DNA of 64,000 nucleotides from Cephalopachus bancanus (Eukaryota > Chordata > Mammalia > Primates > Tarsiidae): positions 248,001 through 312,000 of the forward strand of contig JAPVLO010000619.1 in the NCBI GenBank assembly GCA_027257055.1. The letters are read 5' to 3'. A model generated the notes under the pieces. The model was not told the origin of the DNA. It saw only the letters and a list, made by a program, of their open reading frames with translations, and did no database searches. Positions 1-11,397 of the stretch are shown here, piece after piece; within the stretch, counting starts at the first letter, position 1; each line of letters begins with the position of its first letter. A program made the position numbers and the translations under genes.

Positions 1-58
1 GGGTTCATTTATGAATGAGAACAAGTGGTACTCAGTTCTTTGACTCTGTGATAGAGCA
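1..58 (-). mobile_element. L1 3'-region fragment, inverted relative to neighbour
   Basis: This short stretch reads, on the minus strand, as the segment around the end of L1 ORF2 (the part containing 'tctcactcat'). The same segment recurs at about 21190, 26650, 40615 and 62970. At about position 58 it switches abruptly to plus-strand ORF2 sequence, so it is either the inverted arm of a rearranged L1 or a separate nested fragment cut by the window edge. Confidence 0.6.
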
Positions 59-935
59 CTGGTTCTTTGAAAGGATAATCAAAGTTGATGAAGTTGAACC
101 CCTAGTAAGATTGACCAACAAAAATAGAGAAAATGCCCAAATAAACTCAATTAGAAATGCAGAAGATCAAGTAACAACTGATCCCAAGGGAATCCAACAA
201 ATTATCAGCATTTACTGATCCTAAGGGAATACAACAAATTATCAGAGTTTACTATGTACACCTGTTTGGAAACAACTTTGAAAACCTAACGAAATGGAGG
301 ATTTCTGGCATCATACAACTTACCAAGTTGGAAAAAAGACTGCAACTTTAAAACAATAGCAACCCAGGAAATTGACTCCATCACCACCTACACAAATGGC
401 CCTGGATAAAATGGCTTTCCAGGAGAATTCTACAAAACATTCAAAGAAGAGCTAATATCAAGCCTATTGAAAGTATGCCAGGTCAATGAGAAAGACGAAA
501 CTCTCCTCAAATCTTTTTATGAAGCTAACATCACCCTGGGCAGAAACCAAAGTAAAAAAGAAAACCATTATCCCTGATGAACATAGATGCAAAAATTCTT
601 AACAAGATTCTAGCAAATCGAATCTAGTAACACATTTCAAGAATTATCCACCATGACCAAGCAAGCTTCACCCCTAGGATGCAGGGCTGGCTCAGCATAC
701 ATAGAATTATAAATGTAATTCAATAAAACAACAGATATAAAAACAAGGAGACCATATTTAGCAAACGGTGCTGGGAGAACTGACTGACCACATGCATAAA
801 AGTGAAACAAGATCCTACATATCACCATTTATAAAAATCAACTCCAAATGGATCAAAGACCTAAATGTAAAACCTCAAAGTATAAGAATCTTAGAAAATG
901 CAGGAAATACCCTTATAGACATTGGGATACTCCCA
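59..935 (+). mobile_element. L1 ORF2 fragment (internally deleted)
   Basis: Plus-strand L1 ORF2 sequence, 5'-truncated. The translation near the start (residues like WFFERI and LVRLTNKNRE) matches the region between the endonuclease and reverse-transcriptase domains. RT N-terminal sequence follows to about 740. The text then jumps to the later ORF2 stretch 'ggtgctgggagaactg', so roughly 1 kb is missing between about 740 and 765. Many stops and frameshifts make it non-functional. The same ORF2 region is seen in the longer copies at 15900-19066 and, on the minus strand, 40605-44470. Confidence 0.85.
180..253 (+). repeat. 37-bp tandem duplication inside L1 fragment
   Basis: Two adjacent 37-bp copies (180-216 and 217-253) differ at only a few positions. 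Both begin 'gatcc(c/t)aaggg' and end 'tttact'. This is a local duplication within the ORF2 fragment. Confidence 0.85.
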
Positions 936-3125
936 ACTCTTTAGTTCGCTTTTGTTTCTTCCAAAGTTTGACTCAATTTCTTTGAAACTTATTACAGGCT
1001 TCGTGTTTACTGATACAAATAATCTCCTCTCTTTAAAATCCCTTTTGTAAAATGCATTTATTCATCTAGTTTCTCAACAATATTTAAAGACATGGAGCAT
1101 AGGTTGTTGTTTCTACTTTTCTATTAAAATACAGCAACTTAAACCAAAAAAAATTAAAATATTGCTTTCTGTGCCTTAATAGACTAATCTTAATAGTTTC
1201 ATCTAAATCTTAAGAGTTTAAGCTTTGTTTCTTTGTTCTTGAATTATAATTGTATTCATTACAATTGCAGCTTAGTTTTCAATTTTTAGGATAGATTTAT
1301 ATTTAATTTGTGTAATGCAACATTAAAATGTTTTTGGAGGAAACTGATTTATTATGTTTGATTTTGTACAGGCCACAATATTGCAAATAATTTTAACAAT
1401 CATCAGAAATCACATGAAAAACCTACATGATTTTTAAAAGTAGAAATTAAAAAGGAATTTGAAGATAAAAATCATTTCCCATACCATAATTATTTTATTC
1501 ATGTAAAGTTTTTTTCAGGAATCAATTATCAAGGAATGTCACTATACAATCTTTTAAAGATTAACCATGAATTAGTAATACTACTGTAATAAAATAAAAT
1601 AATACACAAATTATTTTTACCTTTGCATTATAGGGAATATAGGATTTTGATAAAACTTCAGGTGTATGCATCCATGTTTTGTCTGCAATAAGGAATATAG
1701 AATGTTAAATTTAATACAGGTTTTTATGCTGTCATATTCATGCCTTAGCATTTGCAGAGCATTTGAGAACAGTGGGAACATTTCTAATTTTGAATCTCCC
1801 TCGCTAAATTGAGAAAAAATAACTAGTCAGGTAAGTCAGATAGAAGGACAAAGAAGAAAGTGATTAATGGATATCTTCCTTGACATGAAAATTCCTCATT
1901 TTTCTTTCAAAATATTTCAAATAATACATGTTCTGAATTTTTGTACAATATATATATAAGCAACATCAGTGGGCTATGAGTAATTATATAAATTATCTGA
2001 TTTAAAAATCTTTATTTTACTTTATCATCCCTTGAATTACAGATTATTTTCTTAATTCCCAGACTAGTCAAAAGTAATCTGATTTATAATTCATTGTAAT
2101 AATTACATTTTTAACATCAAGATATAACCAATCTAAAGGCAAATTATCTTACTAAACTAACATCTGTATTTGTATAAATCTGAATTAGTCAATTTATTAT
2201 GCTTAGCTAGAAATCAGTATAATATTAGGATAATATTTGTTCCAAATTTGGAGAAATAGTCATTGAATATATACTATCAGGAAATTTGGATACTATTAAT
2301 CTTAAATCCAGTGATTTAAAATTTTATTTAACAAAGTGTAATGAAATTTCAGAAATAGAGTAACTGCAAAAAGATATTGAAATTAACTGTATTATATTAT
2401 CTATATTTGTGCTATTTATATTTTTCATTTATTTTTTGAACTTTGCTAACATACAGGAATGAAGAAGTATGTTACTGTTTATACAAAGTAAACTGACTTT
2501 TTTTGAAACTGCATTTGCTTGAAGTATAACTCTCGATCGTCAAATACATTTTGTCTCCATTAATGTAGTTTTCTTTATATTTTATTTCTCATATGAGTTA
2601 AAAATTGTATTCAGTGCTATAAATAGAATCAAATCAAATGTGTATTTTAACATAAAAACATTAAATAAATACACACTGAATGGAAATATTGGAGTGCTAA
2701 CAGAATATTTTTTTATTGCTAACAAAGCATTTAATTCAAAATTTTTAAAGTGGTATTAACAGCAATGAATTTTATATCATTCATATGTTCTTCTAAAGCT
2801 GGAAGAATGTAAAGACAGAAAAAAATGGCATATATTCCCGGAATGTCAATTATTTTATATTATTTGAAAGATATGCATTGCTATTTATATTAAATATGTT
2901 TAGGAGGTAAAATGTAATATTCCTAATAATTTCTTAAATAATTTCTTAAAACATGAAGTATCCATATATTTGCTGCTATTTATGACTACTGGAATGAATA
3001 TGTGATAGCCGTATTTGAGTAAAATAATTTGAGAAGCAATGCCTTCTAAGCTTCAAAAAATATTGACATTTAACATGTGAAATCTGTACTTCCTGTATGA
3101 AGTTTCATTTTAAGTTTTTTTATAA
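936..3125. other. Unique AT-rich intergenic DNA
   Basis: About 2.2 kb of very AT-rich sequence. I see no reading frame of note, no retroelement I recognise and no clear tandem repeat. The short poly-T tract near 3115-3121 may mark the 3' (poly(A)) side of the minus-strand pseudogene to the right. Confidence 0.6.
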
Positions 3126-3429
3126 TTGCTTATATATACATATACATTTTCCCACAGCTTGACTCAGACTTTACTCACTTCTTACTCCACAGGCACAAGG
3201 AGTACTGCTTGGAGCACCTGTAGGGTACTCTGGCGTGAGCCAGGCCTCTTCGGGGTCCAAGGACAAAAGGCCCCTCAGGGCTCCGCTGAGCCAATCTCAA
3301 TTTGGGTGCAGAGTGACCAGCACACAAGAAGCAAGATTCACCTGCTGCTCACAGGTGGCCATCCCATCCACCCAGGTTGTGTCCACAATGCAAGGAGCAC
3401 AGCAAGGGGCACAGAGCCCCATGGTTAGC

Positions 3430-4150
3430 TCAAAGTGGCTGTGCAGTCACTTGTGCCACCACCTGCTGGCTCTCTTTCTGCACCATCACAGGCTCCCATG
3501 GTGTCTGCCCCTGCAGCTGCCTGATCAACTCCTCCATGTAGACTTTGAACAGAGGGATGGCGTCCTTCTCCTCCAAAAGCCTCTGCTTCTCCACAGCCTC
3601 TTCCAGGGTTGGGCTGACCCACTCTGCCTCCTCCTCTGTGATGACAAACTCTTAGTACTTGTCATAGATGGCTGTCTACAGCTCAGGGTTATTGGAGTGC
3701 AGTTGGGGGTCAGGGTGGGCAAGACTCAGAGACATTCCTTGCTTCAGATCCATCCCAAACTTGGAACACATATCCTCCTTTGTGATCTTGAGGATATAGA
3801 AGTCAAACCCGTAGGCCTCATCAACGAGGTCCATTGTCTGTATTCTCACCATAACTGTGAAATTTTTGTCCAGGATTTCGCTGTAGAGCTCATGCTCAAA
3901 CAGCTGTGGCTTCCACACCTTCTTTACTCTCTTGGAGAGCTTGTTGTTGCTGACCTATTGGTGGCCAGGATCCAGCCTTCACCACCTCAAAGCCCCTGTG
4001 GGACTCCAGGAGATAGTGGATTGGGAATGGCACATCCTCCATGAGCTCTACTGCTCACTTTCTGGGTTGACCTGGCCAGAAGTTCAAGGGGTTGGATGGC
4101 TTCACCTCCTCCAGGGCAACCAGATGTCCTCCCACAGCTTTGGCCATGCT
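3430..4150 (-). pseudogene. MRPL28: Processed pseudogene of mitochondrial ribosomal protein L28
   Basis: On the minus strand this encodes a broken version of MRPL28, a nuclear-encoded protein of the large mitoribosomal subunit. The best stretch (3918-3676) begins with [20 protein letters not shown] and continues through [15 protein letters not shown] and [12 protein letters not shown], the conserved core of the family. Downstream in the same frame are [28 protein letters not shown] and [11 protein letters not shown], interrupted by two in-frame stop codons (after NNPEL and after DKY). The upstream part (LMEDVPFPIHYLLESHRGFE) is in a shifted frame and carries a stop. The N-terminal third is poorly preserved and the start codon is not recognisable. 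No introns are seen, so it is a processed copy; 3' UTR-derived sequence probably extends left to about 3130. The long open frame on the opposite strand is an antisense shadow. Identification is from recall of the human protein. Confidence 0.9.
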
Positions 4151-4188
4151 CAGGAGATACATGTTTGGCCATGTACAGGAGATACATG
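4139..4188. repeat. 25-bp tandem duplication at the 5' end of the MRPL28 pseudogene
   Basis: Two adjacent 25-bp units (4139-4163 and 4164-4188), each of the form 'tttggccatg..caggagatacatg', differ at two bases. The duplication lies where the N-terminal coding part of the pseudogene loses recognisable similarity. Confidence 0.85.
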
Positions 4189-4255
4189 TTGCAGGGGCAT
4201 TTGCAGCCTGGTGGAGCAGGACCGGTCATCCCAGCTGCAAGGCTCAGCCCCAAAC

Positions 4256-4923
4256 CCCAGCCCACTCCTGCACACCTCATCAGAAGTCAAGATACATACC
4301 TGCCTGCTAATAAATAGTAATATGGTAATTTCAAAAATAATTTGTACTTCAAATAAGGATATATTCTTGCCTTTTATATAATAAAATAAATCACAACACT
4401 CTGTACCAAAATGATAAAACACCCAAACAAAAACATCAAACACTTGCCCTTAGGAAACCTGAAAATTTGTTTACAATTTTTTGTCCTTTCACTCAATTCT
4501 TCTCATGTCTTCTTTCCAAAGTATATAAGACTTCTCAAGAGGATTAAAGTCTGGCTACCAGGTGTCCTTTGTGTTATCCATGCCTTCCACCTGTCTTCCT
4601 TCCTCCATCTCATGACAGTGCCCAGAGATTTTCGATCCCTCCCTTGTGCTAATGTAGAAGCCACAATTTCACCTGCATGCAGCTTATTTATATATTTAAT
4701 CATCACTTTCGCCCCACATCTCTATAATAAAATAACATTTATTTAAAAAGTAAAAATTATGCACACACACATACACGAAGAATTTTGTCAAAAATAAGAC
4801 TCATCAGAACTGTGGGAAGTTCAGCAATTCCAGTTAAAATTCTTCATTCTTCCTTTTAAAATATGCTGGCTTAGTGTGTGTGCTAATTTAACATTACTTT
4901 GTGTTTGTTAGTTTTAAAGTTTT
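4256..4923. other. Unique intergenic DNA
   Basis: No recognisable gene or repeat apart from a short CA-rich run near 4763-4774. The open frames here are short and lack family features. Confidence 0.5.
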
Positions 4924-4924
4924 T

Positions 4925-5207
4925 TGCTTTTTGTTTTCAAATTGGAGTCTCACTCCATTGCCTGGGATGGAGTGCAATGGCACACTCAATGCCACCCCAG
5001 CATTGACCTGTTAGGCTTCAGAAATCCACCTCAACTTTCCAAGTATCCAGAAATACAGGTACTCAATGCCATGCCTGGCTATTTTTTTATTTATTGTAGA
5101 GACTAGGTCTCACTAAGTTGCCCAGGCTGGCCTAGAACCAATGGACTCAGGCAATCTACCCATCTCAGCATTCAGAAAGTGCTGGGACTACAGGCTGACC
5201 CACCATT
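4925..5207 (-). mobile_element. Old Alu element (J-like), antisense
   Basis: The minus strand carries a full dimeric Alu. The plus strand shows 'ggagtctcactcc' at the left and 'gctgggactacagg' near the right end. It is heavily diverged, has almost no CpG left, and lacks the diagnostic changes of the young subfamily seen elsewhere, so it is probably an early insertion. Confidence 0.85.
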
Positions 5208-6624
5208 TAAAAGTATTAAGAGTAAGTTTTTATAAAAAAGTGGTCAGACTAAAGTCTCAATTAGATGGTTCATATCAGTCCTGAAGTACAAAGATAATTA
5301 CTCTTTCCTGTAAGCTACTATTTGAAAAGTCAGTGTTGCCTCTGTCACAGTCTCGTTACAATGACTTATATGGAGGATAAATATTTAGTGACAGACTAAA
5401 ATAATCACAGTGTTAAATTCCAGTGGACAAGTTGCAGTTATTATGACACCAAAGTCAACATTAACTTATCAAGTTCTGATGATTTACTGATAGTTTATTA
5501 CATAACTTCTAGCAAAGGCACACCATTTTCAAAGCCTGATGGGTTTCCAAAATGAGTTCTTACTGTCATCCTAATTCATACTTTGGCCAAAAAAACAAAT
5601 GACAGACTAAAACTCTTCATATTAACTCCTACAGATATGACTGAATCATCAGGGAGAAATACACATGTATTATTTTTGCTCACTATGTGTCCACAGAAGC
5701 ATTTGCTATGTGGAGCTAGTAAAAGTAAAAAAAAAACACTGTTTTACATTAAGCATACGTTTTAAATCAGAAGATAGAGACTATAATTTTATTCCTCTTA
5801 TTACAAAAAATAAGTTAACTACTACATTTCTAGCTTTTGAAGATTGAAAGTTGCTTAAAAGTCACATTATCTAAATTTTTACTCAACTAATTAATCTTCT
5901 GTCACATTCAAATGTTTTAACACCTCTCACTTCAGTAACAAGGAAAAAACTAGCAATTTGAGTAATACCATTAAACTAAACTTTGTTGGAAATGTGTTTC
6001 CTACATTGAATAAATGACACTATAATTTACACCTCTTTGTCCTTTTGTCTCAGTCCCATTGGCTAAATCACAACCCTTCAAACATTGAGAGACAACTCTC
6101 ATTACCCTGTCAAAGTTTTTCAGACATGCTTCCTCTTGCATGTTTGAAAGTCTTGAAGTCACTCCCTACTTTTGTTTCTTATCTGGGCATGTTGCATTGT
6201 GACAATTACCCCTTTAACCCTTTAAAGAAAGAATATACTGTGCCTGACTACGTGAAACTTAAAAGAATACCCTAGTCTATGGGTTGGGACTATTCATTGT
6301 CTATACAGTAGAAAACAAACTGGAGTCTTTGATAATCACACTGTTGACTTTATACATAAGCCACTTTTTACCCAAATAGAACATGAGGTGCTCCATCCAG
6401 ATAAGAGCAATATATGAATAATGATTAAAAACGTCCTATTTTCTGGATTTTTGCATTTATTTTTTCTCCACATAGCTGTAATCCTAACATGTCATTCATC
6501 TTTTCTAGCTTACAATCTTCTATGAATCTGATTAGTATTGTTAAAGTATTCTCTTCAAATTCATTGATAGCATCTTAAACACAAGAGAGCCTCATGCCCT
6601 TCACTAGAAAACCCCTTTGAGAAT
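5208..6624. other. Unique AT-rich intergenic DNA
   Basis: About 1.4 kb with no repeat I recognise and no coding potential. The 76-codon open frame at 6045-6275 has no recognisable domain and no supporting context. Confidence 0.5.
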
Positions 6625-6830
6625 AAAATAATTTTCATAAGATTGTCTCCCATATTTTCTAAGATTCTTATAGTTTGAGGTTTTATGTTTAGGTCTCTGA
6701 TCCATTTAGAGTTAATTTTTTTGTGTGCAAATAGGTAGAGGTCCTGTTTCAATCTTCTGTATGTCAGCCAGTTTTCCCAGCACCATTTACTGAATAGGTT
6801 CTTGTCTCCTCAGGTCAATTCCTGAGCAAA
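6625..6830 (-). mobile_element. Inverted 5' arm of an L1 insertion
   Basis: Minus-strand L1 ORF2 sequence encoding a piece like [20 protein letters not shown]. It lies directly upstream of a plus-strand L1 body that begins at nearly the next ORF2 position (SFCKAKETIKRAGR). A segment inverted relative to the 3' body and nearly collinear in ORF2 coordinates is the classic product of twin priming. Confidence 0.8.
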
Positions 6831-6849
6831 CCCTACATGTCCATTCCAT

Positions 6850-7860
6850 AAGAGATAGGACAGAAAAGAGGCACCTCACTAAACTGACAAGCTTCTGCAA
6901 AGCCAAAGAAACCATCAAGAGAGCAGGGAGACAGCCCACAGATTGGGAAAAAAATATTTGTCAACTATATGTCTAACAAATGCCTAACATTTAGGATCTA
7001 CAAGGAACTCAAACGTGCTGAAAGGAAACAAACCAAAACAAAACAGTCCCATTACAAAGTGGGCAAAATATATGAATAGACAGTTCTCAAAAAAGACATA
7101 TGAGCAGCCAACAAATACATGAACAAATGTTCATCCTCACTAGTCATCAAAGAAATTCAAATTAAAACTGCACTGAGATACCTCCTAACTCCAGTCAGAA
7201 TGGCTATCTTCAATAACTCAAAAAATAACAGATGTTAGAGAAGATGTGATGAAAAGGGAACACTTCTACACTGTTGGTGGGAGTGTAAACTACTACAGCC
7301 TCTGTGGAAAACTGTGATGATTCCTAAAAGTTCTAAAAATCAACCTTCCATATGATCCCGCAATCCCCCTACTGGGAACATATCTGGAAGAAATCAAATC
7401 ACTCTATAAAAAAGATACCTGCACACATATGTTTATCACACAATTGTTCATAATAGCAAGAACATGGAACCAATCATGCTGTCAATCAAGAGGACTGAAT
7501 AAAAAAATGTGGTACATATACACAATGGAATATTATGCAGTCATAAAGAAGAACAAAATTATGAACTTCACAGTAACCTGAATGGACTTAGACTCTATAA
7601 TACTGAGTGATCTTTCACAGAAACAACGAACTAAGTATCACATGTTCTCACTCATAAGTGGACCTTGAACAATATTGCAATACTATAAGAAAAGGTTTGA
7701 CAGTAGTGGGAAACTTTGGGGGGGCAGGGGGTGGGTAGATGGGATTGGCAATAGTGGAAAACTCCCTGGGTAAGGGGGGCATATCACATCAACAAGGGTA
7801 GCTGCTCAATGAATATTTGAATACCTAACCCTGAATTGTACTCCACAATTTAAAAAAAAT
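6850..7860 (+). mobile_element. L1 3' body (ORF2 C-terminus and 3' UTR)
   Basis: Plus-strand L1 from the late ORF2 region ('aagcttctgcaaagcc') through the ORF2 C-terminus. The 3' UTR contains a G-rich run near 7718-7735 and the family's characteristic terminal block 'cctaaccctgaattgtac', followed by an A-rich tail at 7850-7875. All frames are broken. It forms one insertion with the inverted arm at 6625-6830. Confidence 0.9.
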
Positions 7861-7910
7861 TGAAATTTAAAAAATAATTATTTTAGCTTCACTTAACTAG
7901 ACAAATGTAA

Positions 7911-8194
7911 GCCAGGCTCGGTGGCTCAGCCTGTAATCCCGCGCCTTTGGGAGGCTGAGGTGAGTGGATTGCCTGAGCCCATGGGTTCAAGACCCGCCTG
8001 GGCAGCGAGACCTCATCTCTACAATAAATCAAAAAATCAGCCGGGCATGGTAGCGCATGCCTGTAATTCCGGCTACTCGGAAGACTGAGGTGGAAGGATT
8101 GCCGGGCCCCAGCAGGTCGAGGCTGCGGTGGCCGGGAGTGGCCACTGCACTCCAGTCTGGGTGACAAAGTGAGACTCCAACTCAAAAAAAAAAA
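7911..8194 (+). mobile_element. Alu, lineage-specific subfamily, with 12-bp TSD
   Basis: Full-length dimeric Alu beginning 'gccaggctcggtggctc' and ending in an A-run. It is flanked by perfect 12-bp direct repeats 'tagacaaatgta' at 7898-7909 and 8195-8206. Diagnostic features of this subfamily: 'gcgcctttgggagg' where human Alu has agcactttgggagg, 'ctacaataaatcaaaaaatc' in the mid A-rich linker, 'ggctacttggaaggctg', and 'ggccactgcactccagtctgg' before the tail. Confidence 0.97.
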
Positions 8195-8206
8195 TAGACA
8201 AATGTA

Positions 8207-10807
8207 TCATTTTTTAATTTCCTTATGAATGTATCATGAAAGCAGTTTGTCAAAAGTCATGTTTTCCTTATCATTCAATAACAAATTGTAATGAGTTGCT
8301 TCTTTGTCCTGAACAGATAATTATAATACATTGCATTTGAATTTATCAATCAGAAAATTAATAACAAACTCATTTTGTCCTCACTGGTAATCAATTCACC
8401 TTTGATCAATTCTCACATATTGTTAATTATCCTCGAAGCATGTGTCTACACAAACATATACACACATGCACACAATTATGAATAAATTTATGTCACTGTA
8501 ACCTTATGTAAGCCCAGGTAATTTTGTATTATAGGGTTACATAAGGAAAGTTAGGACTAGATTTCAGGTCTTTTTACTATTTGCAATTTTATAATATAGC
8601 ATAAAATTGCCAAAGAACATGTTACTACATATGTATTGTGAATTCAGTGTAATAAACAACTTCCATCTTTCATTACAGTGATAATCAAAGACAGGTAATT
8701 AGCAGTGTTTGCAGATGTATGTTTCTCTAACTTCAGTCGTGGGCCACATGGTTTGAGAGTAATAAAAACTGATTTACAGTCTTGCTTTTTGTTCATAGTT
8801 ATATTGATTTAACTCTGAAGTCCTTTAAGTGAATATACTCACCTTTCTTCCTGCTAAAAGCATGGCACATAGTGCATAATAGACAGATAGATGTTCAGCT
8901 CAGTCACACTTTATATCCTATAAGAATAAAAGAACATTCAAAGATAAATGAAGGACTATTGTCTGACCTCTTCTGTGTTAATGCATTTTTAATTGCAAAG
9001 CTTTCAAAATTTTTAATAAATATTTACAAACAATATTCTGAAGTGCCCCACAAAATATCAGGCAAGAATAAACAAAAATAATTGCATGAGTGGCACAAAC
9101 AGATTAAACAATATATCAATGGAAATTCCCCCAAATTCTTTAATTTTATATTTTTCCTATTATACATCTGTCATTAATTATACTAATCTGCAAATTTAAG
9201 GAGAAAAAATACCAATTATTTTGTCTGAGCTTGTTGGTAAGTGGTGTTCTCAAGTTAGGGGTTATCATGAATAGCAGTGTTATATAAAGTTTTTTTTAAG
9301 ATAAGACCTTTTATATTTATTTTTTTCAGTTGACATAATAAAAGTATACACATATGATATTTTGATGCATATATACAATGACAATCAAACCTGAAAAATT
9401 AGCATATCATTATCTCTGACACTTATTATTTGCTTTGCAGACATTCTTATGTCTTTGAGGATAAAATCATTTTTTAATTTCCGTTTTATTTTTAATTAAA
9501 TATAAACATTTATTATCTTTTTACAAGATCAAGAGAATTTTCAGTATTATTATGAAATCACAAAGATGGGTGATATACTAGGAGAAGTGGTTAAAAATAT
9601 GGGATAAAGTTACCTACCAATGAAGGTTGCTTTACAGAGTAGGTAAGGTGGAAAATTACTTGGCACAGTATCTAGTGCATAATGAGTTCAGGAAATATTA
9701 GCTACTGCTGTTGGACTAGATATAACAGGGGATCCAAACTTAGTGCTCTCTTCTTTGCATGCATTTTTATTGATCAAATGAATTCTATTAATACCTGTTC
9801 TTTGAGTTATTCCACTGTGAGAGCTATGCATTAAAAGTCACCATCTTTGCTGAAGAACTTTTTTCTCTATAAAGCAGTTGTCCAATTGAGACTTTTCAAT
9901 TTCATTTATCTAATATCTTCATGTAAAAGAAATCAAATAGAATATTCCTTCAGAGTCTCAGAGACAATTCACATTAAAGTCTGAGAAGGAAGTTAAAGAT
10001 TAAATATTTACGAGCACTGCACTATAATATATATTTGGGGGGCATGAAAGAGTTAATCTTACTGGTGAAACAGAGAAATAAACTTTGCTACTCTGGTAAC
10101 TGAACATTATTGAATTAACATTAATATAGCCTTTCACTTCTGATTTATCTTCTACAAGGACTGGTACGATAAGCATATTTCAAGATAACTCAAAGACATT
10201 TGTAGAATAAAAAATATAAGGGCATTATTTCAATAGCTTGCCATGTCTCACTTTCCAGGACAAATTCAATCATATTATATTAATTCAATCATATTATATG
10301 ATATAAAACATTATTATGCACTTCTTAAGATCCCAGAGACCTGCTTCACATAAATTTTTAGAAACTCATAAACTTAATGTAAGAGCCCAATTCTACATGC
10401 TTCCATCTTCAGATGATGAGAGTCACTGAACTGTGGGTAAAAACATCCCTACTCCCTGCCCTTTATTCCCTTCTTCATACCTATCATTTCCCAGAGAACT
10501 CACCTGATAGAAGACAGAGTAACCAAGAGCTCTACATGATTCTGGAAATACCTTCTCACATTTACTCTAAGACTAAAAGACTCACTAACACTTCTTTCTG
10601 AGAACTTCATGATAATTTTATCAAGTCCTTTATTCTAAGTCAACTTAAGAAGGTCGTATCATTCTCATTATTCAAACTCCGATCTTAATGCATTACATTC
10701 TGTGACCACATTTCTCACCTCTCCTTTTGTGGAAACATTTTACTGTGTTTTCTGGCATTCACATTAAATCATCAAATTGTACCTGGCAGTTTTTGAAGAT
10801 TCTCTCA
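8207..10807. other. Mostly unique AT-rich DNA
   Basis: No gene seen. Contents worth noting are an ancient L1 3'-UTR-like segment (listed separately) and a 19-bp tandem duplication at 10263-10281 and 10282-10300 ('aattcaatcatattatat'). The remainder has only short chance open frames. Confidence 0.5.
9305..9440 (-). mobile_element. Ancient L1 3'-UTR fragment (tentative)
   Basis: The phrases 'gatattttgatgcatatata' and 'attagcatatcattatct' match the motif of old mammalian L1 3' UTRs read in antisense. The better preserved segment at 40075-40394 shows the same motifs. Short and diverged. Confidence 0.45.
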
Positions 10808-11095
10808 TGCGGGGGACCTGCCTCTGTGGAGATCGGGGGTCCCTGACAGGTGAGACAGCGTCAGTGATTAAACTAGAGGGATAGATATAAAGAGAAAGAA
10901 AAGGGGGGGAGAAAGAGACTGAACTCCTGCTAAAGTGACCAGAAGCCATTTATTGAGTGTTATACCAGGGTTTTTATTCCCAGACTCTGCAAAGTTATCA
11001 TCACCTGAACTCCTGCTGCTATGGTTACACAAAAGGTAGCACATGCCTTTCACATGAACAGGTCCAGGTGCACACAGGACACCCCCCACTCTCAA
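10808..11095 (-). mobile_element. Probable endogenous retroviral LTR (solo), minus strand
   Basis: The minus strand ends in a GC-rich block just before position 10808, where the plus strand starts 'tgcgggggacctg'; the minus strand therefore ends in CA, as LTRs do. Upstream of it on the minus strand are a pyrimidine-rich U5-like stretch (10880-10915), a polyadenylation signal AATAAA (10949-10954) and an A-rich TATA-like stretch (10965-10981). No gag, pol or env sequence is seen nearby. The promoter-side boundary is not clear; the element may continue beyond the inserted Alu into 11398 and onward. The family is not identified. Confidence 0.45.
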
Positions 11096-11104
11096 GCAGA
11101 TGCA

Positions 11105-11388
11105 TTTTTTTTTTGAGTTGGAGTCTCACTCTGTCACCCAGACTGGAGTGCAGTGGCCGCTCCCAGCTACCGCAACCTTGACCTGCTGGGCTCCAGCGAT
11201 CCTTCTGCCTCAGCCTTCTGAGTAGCCAGAATTACAGGCGCACACTACCACACCTGGCTGATTTTTTTATTTACTGTAGAGATGAGGTCTCGCTGCCCAG
11301 GTGGGTCTCGAACCCGCGGGCTCAGGCAATCCACTCACCTCAGCCTCCCAAAGGCATGGGATTACAGGCTGAGCCACTGAGCCCGGCT
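11105..11388 (-). mobile_element. Alu, lineage-specific subfamily, antisense, with TSD
   Basis: Minus-strand Alu of the same subfamily as the copy at 7911. It is flanked by 9-bp direct repeats 'gcagatg(c/t)a' at 11096-11104 and 11389-11397. It interrupts the putative LTR-containing segment, so it is younger than that segment. Confidence 0.95.
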
Positions 11389-11397
11389 GCAGATGTA

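Noticed and set aside
3235..4044. 269-codon plus-strand open frame, the longest non-L1 frame near the left end
   Set aside because: It is exactly antisense to the MRPL28 processed pseudogene; the family match is on the minus strand and the plus-strand peptide is low-complexity (LLL/HHL-rich) without a domain.
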